Shown here one piece after another: positions 17,457 to 25,706 of a DNA stretch of 60,580 bases. The number at the start of each line of letters is the position of its first letter. Positions within the stretch are counted from its first letter, which is position 1. Position numbers and translations under genes: made by a program. The DNA is from Nocardia brasiliensis IFM 10847 (GTDB lineage Bacteria > Actinomycetota > Actinomycetes > Mycobacteriales > Mycobacteriaceae): positions 1 through 60,580 of the forward strand of contig NZ_BAUA01000091.1 in the NCBI RefSeq assembly GCF_000710915.1. The letters are read 5' to 3'. The notes below the pieces were generated by a model. That model was not told where the DNA came from. It was given only the letters and a program-made list of their open reading frames with translations, and did not search any database.

Positions 17457-18818
17457 ATGAACGATCCACGGCAGTACGTGGTCATCGGCGGCGGATTGGC
17501 CGGGCTCGCGGCCGCGGTCTGGCTCGCCGAGGCGGGCAAGAAGGTCACCCTGCTGGAACGACGCGGCAGGCTCGGCGGCCGCACCCACGCGATGCGGGTC
17601 GAGGCCGCCGACGATCTGCCGGACAACGGACAGCACGTGATCGCCAGCGGTTACGAGCACCTGTTCCGGTACCTCACCAGCGTCGGCACCCGCCAGTACG
17701 TCGCCTTTCCGCACCAGGCCACGCTGCGCTGGCCGGACGGGCGCAGCGTCACCATGCGCACCAGGGGGTTCGGCGCGCTGCGCACGCTGTCCGGCGCCCA
17801 CCCCGACGCCTCCCTGCTCGAGCGCGCCCGCGCCGCCGTCGCCACCGCGAGACTAGGCTGGCAGTGCCTGCACCAGCCCGCGGATCTGCCCGACCTGACC
17901 ACCGAGCAATGGTTCACCCGGGTCGGCATGCCAGCCAAAGCCCGTGAGGCGCTGTGGGATTGGTTGGCGCTCGGCGTCGCCGCCGAACCGGTGCAGCAGG
18001 AATCGGCCAAGGTGCTCGCCGATGTGATGGCGACGGGCATCCGCCTCGGCATCAAGCACCGGCGGCCCGCCACCATCGGCTACCCGACCACCGATCTGGA
18101 CACGCTCTACGTCACCGGCGCATTGAAAGTCTTTGCCCGACACGGAGTTCAGGTGCGACACCGCGCCGTCGCCCGACGGATCGACATCGCCGACGGCCGG
18201 GTGACCGGGGTGGCGCTGGCGGACGGCAGCACCGTGCCCGCCGACGCGGTGGTCTGCGCGGTACCCAACTCGAACATCAACGGACTGCTCGACGATCTAC
18301 CCGAGCACGCCGAAATATACTCGGCCGCGGACAAATTGGGCTACACGCCGATTGTCAGCACTAACCTCTATCTGGATCGGCCGCTCGGGACGACGGCCGA
18401 ATTCGAGGCGCTCATCGGCGGCACCGGCGTGATCGACGAGGTCTTCGACCGCCAGCGGATGACCGGCCGCAGCACCGAGCGCGCCTGGCTGTACTGCCTG
18501 ACCACCAGCGGCGCCTACGAGCAGATCCACAAATCGAACGAGGAGATCGTCGCCGAACAGCTGGCACTGCTGCGCCGCTACTATCCGGCGGCACGCGAGG
18601 CGACGGTGCTGCAGGGTCACGTGGTGCGCATGCCGAAGGCGACGTTTTCCCAGGTGGTGGGCACACACGGACTGCGTCCGAAACAGCGGACCTCGGTGCC
18701 GACCCTGGTCCTGGCCGGTGACTGGACCGCCACCGACTGGTCGGCGACCATGGAGAGCGCGGTGCAGAGCGCGGCCACGGCGGTGGACCTACTGCTTGCG
18801 CTACCGTCGGTGCGGTGA
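17457..18818 (+). CDS. FAD-dependent amine-oxidase-like protein, hydroxysqualene dehydroxylase HpnE type
   Basis: 453 residues from ATG 17457, with GAGGAG 7-12 bases upstream. The N-terminal Rossmann fold (VVIGGGLAGLAAA, with GxGxxG at 11-16) is followed by LLERRGRLGGRTHA, and the C terminus has LVLAGDWTATDWSATMESAVQSA, the FAD-binding motif of phytoene desaturase/HpnE-like enzymes. HpnE reduces hydroxysqualene to squalene in hopanoid or squalene synthesis. No hpnC/hpnD genes are nearby, so a carotenoid or other prenyl substrate is equally possible. It is translationally coupled to a TetR gene. Confidence 0.75.
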   Translation: MNDPRQYVVIGGGLAGLAAAVWLAEAGKKVTLLERRGRLGGRTHAMRVEAADDLPDNGQHVIASGYEHLFRYLTSVGTRQYVAFPHQATLRWPDGRSVTMRTRGFGALRTLSGAHPDASLLERARAAVATARLGWQCLHQPADLPDLTTEQWFTRVGMPAKAREALWDWLALGVAAEPVQQESAKVLADVMATGIRLGIKHRRPATIGYPTTDLDTLYVTGALKVFARHGVQVRHRAVARRIDIADGRVTGVALADGSTVPADAVVCAVPNSNINGLLDDLPEHAEIYSAADKLGYTPIVSTNLYLDRPLGTTAEFEALIGGTGVIDEVFDRQRMTGRSTERAWLYCLTTSGAYEQIHKSNEEIVAEQLALLRRYYPAAREATVLQGHVVRMPKATFSQVVGTHGLRPKQRTSVPTLVLAGDWTATDWSATMESAVQSAATAVDLLLALPSVR

Positions 18819-19489
18819 CCACGGATCGCGCCACGTCCGAGCTCGCCGCTCAATCCCCGCCCGCTGGATCCCGGGCCGCCACAGACCCGCCGAACGGTCC
18901 GGCAGCCCCGAAGCGCCGGATGTCGGCCGCCGACCGACGCGCCCAATTGCTGGATATCGCGCGCGACATCGTCGCCGAGGACGGCTTCGCGGCGGTCACC
19001 ATCGATCGGGTGGCCCGCACGGCGCGGGTCGCGCGGGCGCTGGTGTATCAGCAGTTCACCGATCTGTCCGGGCTGATGACCGCGCTGCTCGACCGGGAAT
19101 CGGCGATCGCGCTGGCCGGCATCGGCACGGTCGACTGGCCGGGCGAGATCGACATAGATCAGGTCGGCCGCGGCATCCTCGCGTATCTGCATGCGGCCCC
19201 GACCAGTTGGCGGATCATCCTCAGTCCACCGGACGGCGGCCCGCCCGATCTGCGCGCCCGGCTCGAACTCGGCCGCTCCTACGCCAGGGCGATCGGCGCG
19301 CGGCACCTGTCCCGATATACCGGTGTCACCGTGGATCCGGACGGCCCGACCGAACGAATCCTGTTGGCGGCCATGGAGGAACTGGCCCGGTTGCACCTCA
19401 CCGATCCGGCGGCCTATCCGGAGGAAATGGTGCTGCGCTATCTGCGCTCGCTGGTCGGCTGGGCGGTCCGGCAGGAGGCGCCGCACTGA
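18815..19489 (+). CDS. TetR-family transcriptional regulator
   Basis: 224 residues from GTG 18815, overlapping the flavoenzyme stop by four bases. A disordered Pro/Ala-rich N terminus (about 32 residues) precedes the helix-turn-helix domain (RRAQLLDIARDIVAEDGFAAVTIDRVARTARVARALVYQQF). The rest is a helical ligand-binding domain. Coupling to the flavoenzyme and the palindrome at 17421-17443 suggest autoregulation of the operon. Confidence 0.88.
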   Translation: MTTDRATSELAAQSPPAGSRAATDPPNGPAAPKRRMSAADRRAQLLDIARDIVAEDGFAAVTIDRVARTARVARALVYQQFTDLSGLMTALLDRESAIALAGIGTVDWPGEIDIDQVGRGILAYLHAAPTSWRIILSPPDGGPPDLRARLELGRSYARAIGARHLSRYTGVTVDPDGPTERILLAAMEELARLHLTDPAAYPEEMVLRYLRSLVGWAVRQEAPH

Positions 19490-19579
19490 TCGCCCGCGCG
19501 GTCCATCACGAAATTCTCACGGACAGCTTGGTTTTCTGATGCCGGGCGCGGATCACGCGCCAGGGAGAAAGGAAAACCA

Positions 19580-19801
19580 ATGAAGATCAGTACCTTGCTC
19601 GCCGCCGTCGCGCTGTCGGCGGGCCTCGTCGCCGGGGGGTCGGCGGTGGCCAACGCGGAGACCATCTACGTCGGCACCTACGGCACCGAGGCGGCCTGCC
19701 GCGCCGACGGCGCCGACGCCCCCGCACACCCCGACTGGAAGTGGTGGGAGTGCCAGCAGACCCCGACCGGTGAGTGGGACCTGTACTACTCCACCAACTG
19801 A
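19580..19801 (+). CDS. Small secreted protein, two cysteines
   Basis: 73 residues from ATG 19580; GAGAAAGGA about 8 bases upstream is a strong ribosome site. A signal peptide ends at ANA-ET (around residue 26), leaving a mature peptide of about 47 residues rich in aromatics (YVGTYGTEAAC, WKWWECQQ, EWDLYYSTN). The two cysteines could form one disulfide. No family recognised. Similar small secreted peptides are common in Nocardia. Confidence 0.7.
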   Translation: MKISTLLAAVALSAGLVAGGSAVANAETIYVGTYGTEAACRADGADAPAHPDWKWWECQQTPTGEWDLYYSTN

Positions 19802-19814
19802 GCCGGCCGACGGG

Positions 19815-19854
19815 CGCACGAGGTCTGAAATGCCCTATTCTCAGACCTCGTGCG
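19815..19854. promoter_or_regulatory. 14-base perfect inverted repeat flanking the -10 and spanning the response-regulator start
   Basis: Arms CGCACGAGGTCTGA (19815-19828) and TCAGACCTCGTGCG (19841-19854) surround a 12-base spacer. TATTCT (19836-19841) is a probable -10 element, and the start codon GTG 19850 lies in the right arm. It may be an operator for the regulator itself. In read-through RNA it would form a hairpin hiding the start codon. Confidence 0.7.
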
Positions 19855-20524
19855 TGTGCTGGTGGTGGAGGACGACGAGGGTCTCGGCATCGAAGTCGCC
19901 GCCGGATTGCGCGCGGCGGGCTTCGCGGTGGATCTGGCCGGGCGGCTCGCCGACGCCGATCTGAAGATCTCCGTCAACACCTACGACGTCCTCGTCGTCG
20001 ATCGCGGCCTGCCCGACGGCGACGGCCTGCGGCTCGTCGCCCACCACCGCGCGGCAGGCCTGCGGGTGCCGGTATTGATGCTCACCGCACGCGACGGGCT
20101 CGCCGACCGCATCGCCGGTTTCGACCACGGCGCCGACGACTATCTGGTCAAACCGTTCGCGCTGCCCGAACTCGCCGCCAGGGTGCGGGCACTGAGCCGC
20201 CGCCGCGAACACCCGGCGCCCGCGCGCATCGTGCTCGGTGACATCGATATCGACCTGCCGCGACGCCGGGTGCAGCGCGCGGGCATCCTGCGCTCGCTGA
20301 CGCCGAAGGAGTTCGCGGTACTCGAACTGCTCGCCACCCGCGCGGGCACCGTGGTGTCGCGCAGCGAGCTCATCGAGTGCTGCTGGGACGAGATGGCCGA
20401 GCCCGTCTCCAATGTGGTCGACGCCGTCATCGCCCAGCTGCGCCGCAAACTCGGGCCGCCGCAGGTGATCGAGACCGTACGGGGCACCGGCTTCATGATC
20501 GGAAGTGCAGCATTCGCACGTTGA
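19850..20524 (+). CDS. OmpR/PhoB-family response regulator
   Basis: 224 residues from GTG 19850, apparently leaderless. The receiver domain has acidic residues E7, D8 and D9, phosphoacceptor Asp51 (DVLVVDRGLPDGDG), the Thr/Ser region MLTARD and the conserved Lys in DDYLVKPF. A winged-helix DNA-binding domain follows (SLTPKEFAVLELLATRAGTVVSRSELI through VIAQLRRKLG and IETVRGTGFMI). It overlaps the histidine kinase gene and forms a classical two-component pair with it. Confidence 0.93.
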   Translation: MRVLVVEDDEGLGIEVAAGLRAAGFAVDLAGRLADADLKISVNTYDVLVVDRGLPDGDGLRLVAHHRAAGLRVPVLMLTARDGLADRIAGFDHGADDYLVKPFALPELAARVRALSRRREHPAPARIVLGDIDIDLPRRRVQRAGILRSLTPKEFAVLELLATRAGTVVSRSELIECCWDEMAEPVSNVVDAVIAQLRRKLGPPQVIETVRGTGFMIGSAAFAR

Positions 20525-21828
20525 GTCCCGGCCCGAGCCGCGGCGGCATCCGTTCGGCCGGTTTCACCGGCGCGCGGCCCGCGGTGGCCCGGCTGCGCCG
20601 CACCCGGTGGCTGCTGACCGCGCTCATCACCGGAATCACCGCGACGTGCCTGATCATCCTCAGCGTCGTCGCGGCGACCATCGACGCGCGCTCGCGGCAC
20701 AACGCGATCGACAACAGTCTCGACCGGGTGGTGACCGGCCTGTGGCGCAGCATCGACTTCGACCTCGACGCGCAGGAAATCGATCTCGAACAGGTGAAAC
20801 GGGACGACCTCGCCAATGGGGAGACCGCGGTGCTGATCGTGCGCACCGACGAGAACGGGCACTGGCGCGAGATCTACGGGCACCTGCGTTCCTGGTTGCC
20901 CGCGTCGGTGGGCGCCGAGGCGCTCGCCGACGACGCCGTCCGCGCCTCGGGCACCGTCTTCCAGGACGACCGCGACAGCGCGGGGCGGCCGGTGCGATTG
21001 GCCGCGACGCCGGTGTCCTGGGAGGACACCACGACCCAGGCGGTAGTCATCGCGGGTACGAATCCCGGTCTGCGCGACCGTGATCGGGCCCTGCTGCTGT
21101 GGGGTTTGGTGGTCGGCGGCCTGACCCTGGTCGCTCTGTCCGCCCTTGCCGCCCATGCGCTTTCGGGTCGCAGCATGCGGCAGGCGATGGTGCTGATCGA
21201 GGAACAGGAACGGTTTCTCGGCGACGCCGCACACGAGTTGCGTACGCCGCTCACCACTTTGGGGCTGGTCACCGCGCCGCGGCGGCGCAATCCACACGAG
21301 GTGGAACGCGCGCTGGCCGACGCGGGAGCGCTCGGCGCCCGGATGGAACGGATCGTCACGGGGCTGCTCGCGCGGGCCAGGATGCAGGCCGGGGTGACGA
21401 CGATGGAGCGCGTGCAGTTGCTGCTCGATCAACTCACCGAGTCGGTCGTCGAGGAATTCAAGGCGACCATCATCGTGCAGAGCAATCCCACCGTCGTGGT
21501 CGGCGACCCGAACCTGCTGAGCCTCGCGGTGCGCAATCTGCTCGAGAACGCGATCACGCACGGCGCGATCAATCCCGGCGCCCCGATCGAGGTGCACGTC
21601 GCCGACGGCCGGGTCAGCGTGCGCGATCACGGCGCCGGCCTGCACCCGCAGCTGTCGAGCAATCCGTTCGAGCGAGGTGTCACCGGCGGCCGGGGCAGCG
21701 GTATCGGCCTCGCGCTGGTCGCCTGGATCGCCGAATTGCACGGCGGCACAGCCACGATGGAGCCCGCGCCGGGCGGCGGCACTCTCGCGACCATCGCGCT
21801 ACCGCCGCCGACGCTGGGCCTGGACTGA
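20521..21828 (+). CDS. Sensor histidine kinase
   Basis: 435 residues from TTG 20521, which overlaps the regulator stop (TTGA); GTG 20584 is a possible later start. A first transmembrane helix (LLTALITGITATCLIILSVVAATI) precedes an extracytoplasmic sensor region of about 130 residues, then a second helix (LLLWGLVVGGLTLVALSALAAHAL). The kinase core has the H-box GDAAHELRTPL with His238, the N-box NLLENAITHG with Asn343, DHGAG, and GRGSGIGLALV. It presumably phosphorylates the adjacent regulator. The signal is unknown. The gene ends 4 bases from the convergent glpD. Confidence 0.9.
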   Translation: MSPGPSRGGIRSAGFTGARPAVARLRRTRWLLTALITGITATCLIILSVVAATIDARSRHNAIDNSLDRVVTGLWRSIDFDLDAQEIDLEQVKRDDLANGETAVLIVRTDENGHWREIYGHLRSWLPASVGAEALADDAVRASGTVFQDDRDSAGRPVRLAATPVSWEDTTTQAVVIAGTNPGLRDRDRALLLWGLVVGGLTLVALSALAAHALSGRSMRQAMVLIEEQERFLGDAAHELRTPLTTLGLVTAPRRRNPHEVERALADAGALGARMERIVTGLLARARMQAGVTTMERVQLLLDQLTESVVEEFKATIIVQSNPTVVVGDPNLLSLAVRNLLENAITHGAINPGAPIEVHVADGRVSVRDHGAGLHPQLSSNPFERGVTGGRGSGIGLALVAWIAELHGGTATMEPAPGGGTLATIALPPPTLGLD

Positions 21829-21832
21829 ACCG

Positions 21833-23599
21833 TTACGAATTCGGTTGCCGCGCAGCCTTGGTCGCCGAGCCGTCGGCCGGTACCGGCTCGAGGATCTCCG
21901 GCCGCGGTTCGGGCGCCGCGATGCGCAACGCGTCTGCCGAGGCATCGTCGGGTTGGGTCTGCGAGCGGATCTCCGCCTCGACCCGCGCCCGATAGGTCGT
22001 TACCTCACGGTCGATTTCGGCGTCGTCCCAGCCGAGGACCGGAGCGACCAGCTGCGCCACCTGCTCGGCGCAGTCGGCGCCGCGATGGGAGTACTCGATG
22101 GAGATGCGGGTGCGCCTGGCCAGGATGTCGTCCAGGTGCAGCGCGCCCTCGGCCGCGGCCGCGTAGACGGCCTCCACCTGCAGATACGACGGCGCATCCG
22201 GAATCGGTTGCAGCAGTTCCGGTTTGCCCTCCGCCATGGCCATCACCTCATCGATCAGCGAGCCGTAGCGGTCGAGCAGATGCTTGATCCGGTACGGGTG
22301 CACGCCGTAGGCCTCGGCCAACTGCACCGTCTGATTGACCAGCGCGAAGTAGCCGTCTGCGCCGAGCAGCGGCACCTTCTCGGTGATCGACGGCGAAACC
22401 CGGGCCGGAATATCCTGTGCCGCCTCGTCGACCGCGTCGTAGGCCATCACCCGGTAGGTGGTGTACTTGCCGCCCGCGATGCCGACCAGCCCGGGCGCGA
22501 CCCGGGCCACGGCATGCTCGCGCGACAGCTTGGAGGTCTCGTCGCTCTCCCCCGCCAGCAGCGGCCGCAGCCCCGCGTAGACCCCGTCGATGTCGTCGTG
22601 GGTGAGCGGGGTGACCAGCACCTCGTTGACCCGGTCGAGCAGATAGTCGATATCGGCCTTGGTGGCGGCCGGATGCGCGAGGTCGAGATTCCAGTCGGTG
22701 TCGGTGGTGCCGACGATCCAGTGGGTGCCCCACGGAATGATGAACAGCACCGAGGTCGGCGTGCGCAGGATGATCGCGGCATCGCTGACGATCCGGTCCC
22801 GCGGCACCACGATGTGCACGCCCTTCGACGCGCGCACATGGAACCGGCCCCGCTGATGCGCCAGTGCCTGCACCTCGTCGGTCCACACGCCGGTCGCGTT
22901 GATCACCACGTGCGCGCGCACCTCCGCGGTGCGGCCGTCCTCGCTGTCGCGCACCCGCACGCCGACCACTCGGTCCGCCTCCCGCAGGAAGCCGACCACC
23001 TGGGTGGAGGTGCGGATCACCGCGCCGTAGTGCGCGGCGGTCCGTGCCACCGTCATGGTGTGCCGGGCATCGTCGACGACGGTGTCGTAGTAGCTGACGC
23101 CGCCGATCAGCGCGCTGCGCTTGAGTCCGGGCGAGAGCCGCAACGCCCCCATCCGGGTCAGATGCCGTTGACCGGGAACGGATTTGGCGCCGCCCATGGT
23201 GTCGTAGAGCACCAGACCGGCCGCGACGTACGGGCGTTCCCAGGCCCGATGGGTGAGCGGGTAGAGGAACCGCAGCGGTTTCACCAGATGCGGCGCCAGC
23301 GTGGACAGCGCCAGCTCGCGCTCGCGCAACGCCTCGCGCACCAGGCCGAACTCCAACTGCTCCAGATAGCGCAGGCCGCCGTGGAACATCTTCGACGACC
23401 GGCTCGACGTGCCGGAGGCGAGGTCACGGGCCTCGACCAGCGCGACCTGCAGGCCGCGGGTGGCCGCGTCCAGGGCGATGCCCGCGCCGACCACGCCGCC
23501 ACCGATGACGACCACGTCGAAATGGTCCTTACCGAACCGTTCCCAGGCCGTCCTGCGCTGCTCCGGACCGAGGAACTGGGATTCCGGCTTCTTGGTCAT
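21833..23599 (-). CDS. glpD: Glycerol-3-phosphate dehydrogenase, FAD-dependent
   Basis: 588 residues from ATG 23599, with GGAGGAG about 7 bases upstream. It oxidises sn-glycerol 3-phosphate to dihydroxyacetone phosphate at the membrane and passes electrons to quinone. The FAD-binding GGGVVGAG starts at residue 33, followed by LVEARDLASGTSSRSSKMFHGGLRYLE, a GlpD signature, and the C-terminal domain of GlpD proteins. It is the counterpart of M. tuberculosis glpD2 (Rv3302c). It is divergent from glpK, with 258 bases between, so glycerol phosphorylation and oxidation are encoded side by side. Confidence 0.95.
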   Translation of the reverse strand: MTKKPESQFLGPEQRRTAWERFGKDHFDVVVIGGGVVGAGIALDAATRGLQVALVEARDLASGTSSRSSKMFHGGLRYLEQLEFGLVREALRERELALSTLAPHLVKPLRFLYPLTHRAWERPYVAAGLVLYDTMGGAKSVPGQRHLTRMGALRLSPGLKRSALIGGVSYYDTVVDDARHTMTVARTAAHYGAVIRTSTQVVGFLREADRVVGVRVRDSEDGRTAEVRAHVVINATGVWTDEVQALAHQRGRFHVRASKGVHIVVPRDRIVSDAAIILRTPTSVLFIIPWGTHWIVGTTDTDWNLDLAHPAATKADIDYLLDRVNEVLVTPLTHDDIDGVYAGLRPLLAGESDETSKLSREHAVARVAPGLVGIAGGKYTTYRVMAYDAVDEAAQDIPARVSPSITEKVPLLGADGYFALVNQTVQLAEAYGVHPYRIKHLLDRYGSLIDEVMAMAEGKPELLQPIPDAPSYLQVEAVYAAAAEGALHLDDILARRTRISIEYSHRGADCAEQVAQLVAPVLGWDDAEIDREVTTYRARVEAEIRSQTQPDDASADALRIAAPEPRPEILEPVPADGSATKAARQPNS

Positions 23600-23857
23600 G
23601 CTCGACTCCTCCAGCCGCGCCGGTTGCCGACGACGTTGTGGTCTTCTTCGGGCATAGCTCGAGCTGCTCTGCTAACAGGCTAGGCGACCGGCCCGCGATC
23701 TCGTCGACCGCGACGTCCGCCCGTGTCGTCGAACGCTACCCGGCGGTAACTACTACCAACCTACTCGAGGCGCGCGCCCCCGGCGATGTGAAACCGGCGG
23801 CAACCCGCGCGCACGACAATCGGCCTCAGCGCGTTGCACGTTTAGTAACCTGCACGA
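23600..23857. promoter_or_regulatory. Divergent glpD/glpK promoter region
   Basis: 258 bases between the two glycerol genes. TAGTAA at 23843-23848, nine bases before glpK ATG 23858, is a possible -10 for a nearly leaderless transcript. TGCACG occurs at 23835-23840 and again at 23851-23856, flanking this element, and may be a regulator half-site pair. No regulator gene is adjacent. Confidence 0.45.
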
Positions 23858-25357
23858 ATGCGTCGCTATGTGGCCGCCATCGACCAGGGCACGACCTCGA
23901 GTCGGTGCATCGTCTTCGATCGGCAAGGGCGCGTCGTCGGCGTCGCCCAGCGCGAACACGAGCAGATCTTCCCGCGCCGGGGCTGGGTCGAGCACGACGC
24001 CGAATCCATTTGGCAGAACACCGAAACAGTGCTCCGCGAGGTGCTCGACGAGCACGATCTGAGCGCAGGCGACATCGCCGCCGTCGGGGTCACCAATCAG
24101 CGCGAGACCACCGTGGTCTGGGAGCGGGCCACCGGCAAGCCGATCCACCACGCCATCGTGTGGCAGGACACCCGCACCGACCGGCTCACCACCGAACTCG
24201 GCGGCGATATCGGGCCGACCCGGTACCAGGAACGCACCGGGCTGCCGCTGTCCACCTACTTCGCCGGGCCGAAGCTGCGCTGGCTCCTGGACCACGTGGA
24301 CGGCGCCCGCGACCGGGCCGAGGCCGGCGAGCTCTGCTTCGGCACCATCGACAGCTGGGTGCTGTGGAACCTCACTGGCGAGCACATCACGGACGTGACC
24401 AACGCCTCGCGCACCATGCTGATGGACCTGCGCACCCGGCAATGGGATGCACAGATCTGCGCCGAGTTCGGCGTGCCGGAGGCGATGCTGCCGCAGATCC
24501 GCAGTTCCTCCGAGGTGTACGCGGAGATCAATTCCGGTCCGCTGCAGGGGGTGCCGGTCGCGGGCATCCTCGGCGACCAGCAGGCCGCCACCTTCGGCCA
24601 GGCCTGCCTTACGCCCGGCGAAGCCAAGAACACCTACGGCACCGGCAATTTCATGCTGCTCAACACCGGCACCACGCCGGTGGTGAGCAAGCACGGCCTG
24701 CTCACCACCGTCTGCTACCAACTCGGTGACGCGGACGCGGTGTACGCGCTGGAGGGCTCGATCGCGGTGACCGGCTCACTGGTGCAGTGGTTCCGGGACA
24801 ACCTGGGCATCATCTCCGCCGCCGAGGAGATCGAACCGCTGGCGCGCAGCGTCGAGGACAACGGCGGCGCCTACATCGTGCCCGCTTTCTCCGGGCTGTT
24901 CGCGCCGCGCTGGCGACCGGACGCACGCGGGGTGATCGCCGGGCTCACCCGGTTCGTGAACAAGGCCCATCTGGCCCGAGCGGTGCTGGAGTCCACCGCT
25001 TTCCAGACCCGCGAGGTGGTCGACGCCATGCGCGCCGACGCCGAATCCGAGCAACTCGGCCTGGAACTCACCACCCTGAAGGTGGACGGCGGCATGGTCG
25101 GCAACGATCTGCTGATGCAGTTCCAGTCCGACATCCTCGACGTGCCCGTGGTGCGTCCGGTGGTCAACGAGACCACCGCGCTCGGCGCCGCCTACGCCGC
25201 GGGCCTGGCGGTCGATTTCTGGGCGAGTACCGAGGACATCGAAGAGAACTGGGCCGCCGACAAGACCTGGGAGCCCACGATGTCCGACGCGGACCGCGAA
25301 GAGCATCTGCGGGCCTGGAACAAGGCCGTCGAGCGCACCTACGGCTGGGCCGACTGA
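23858..25357 (+). CDS. glpK: Glycerol kinase
   Basis: 499 residues. It phosphorylates glycerol with ATP to give glycerol 3-phosphate, the substrate of the neighbouring GlpD. FGGY-family features include the N-terminal AIDQGTTSSRCIVFD, GWVEHDAESIW, VTNQRETTVVW, GILGDQQAATFGQ, GTGNFMLLNTG, and the C-terminal KVDGGMVGNDLLMQFQSDIL signature. Length is standard (about 500). There is no Shine-Dalgarno before ATG 23858, so the transcript may be leaderless. Confidence 0.96.
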   Translation: MRRYVAAIDQGTTSSRCIVFDRQGRVVGVAQREHEQIFPRRGWVEHDAESIWQNTETVLREVLDEHDLSAGDIAAVGVTNQRETTVVWERATGKPIHHAIVWQDTRTDRLTTELGGDIGPTRYQERTGLPLSTYFAGPKLRWLLDHVDGARDRAEAGELCFGTIDSWVLWNLTGEHITDVTNASRTMLMDLRTRQWDAQICAEFGVPEAMLPQIRSSSEVYAEINSGPLQGVPVAGILGDQQAATFGQACLTPGEAKNTYGTGNFMLLNTGTTPVVSKHGLLTTVCYQLGDADAVYALEGSIAVTGSLVQWFRDNLGIISAAEEIEPLARSVEDNGGAYIVPAFSGLFAPRWRPDARGVIAGLTRFVNKAHLARAVLESTAFQTREVVDAMRADAESEQLGLELTTLKVDGGMVGNDLLMQFQSDILDVPVVRPVVNETTALGAAYAAGLAVDFWASTEDIEENWAADKTWEPTMSDADREEHLRAWNKAVERTYGWAD

Positions 25358-25456
25358 GCAAGCCGAGCGGTGATCTGCGCCACTCGACGGAACCGCCGAG
25401 GTGCGCCCGCCGTCGAACCCAACGTACCGATCATCTCTCGAAAGGCATGAAAAGCC

Positions 25457-25669
25457 ATGAGCCGCACCCTATCTGCGCTTGCCATCGGCGCTCTGACCGT
25501 CGGCGCGGTCGCCCTCGTCGCGCCGTCTGCGCAAGCCGCCCAGCAGGGCGAGCCGTGCCCGATCGCGGGACAGACCCTGCGGGAGCAGAATCTCGTCTGC
25601 GCCTGGGGCGGCAACGGGAACGTGTGGCTGCCCATCGGCGGCAAGCAGCCGGGCATCAACAAGCGCTGA
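25457..25669 (+). CDS. Small secreted protein
   Basis: 70 residues from ATG 25457. A signal peptide (MSRTLSALAIGALTVGAVAL) ends near SAQA-AQ at residue 28, leaving about 42 residues with two cysteines (EPCPIAGQ, NLVCAWGG). GAAAGG about 11 bases upstream is a fair ribosome site. An overlapping ATG at 25447 is in another frame. No family recognised. It lies 100 bases after glpK and may or may not share its transcript. Confidence 0.65.
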   Translation: MSRTLSALAIGALTVGAVALVAPSAQAAQQGEPCPIAGQTLREQNLVCAWGGNGNVWLPIGGKQPGINKR

Positions 25670-25706
25670 CGCGTCCGCGCGCCGACGAAACCGTCAGGTG
25701 GGCAGG

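Noticed and set aside
20377..20520. A longer 5' end of the histidine kinase frame
   Set aside because: It overlaps the response regulator, is Arg-rich and not kinase-like. The TTG at 20521 gives the expected overlap.
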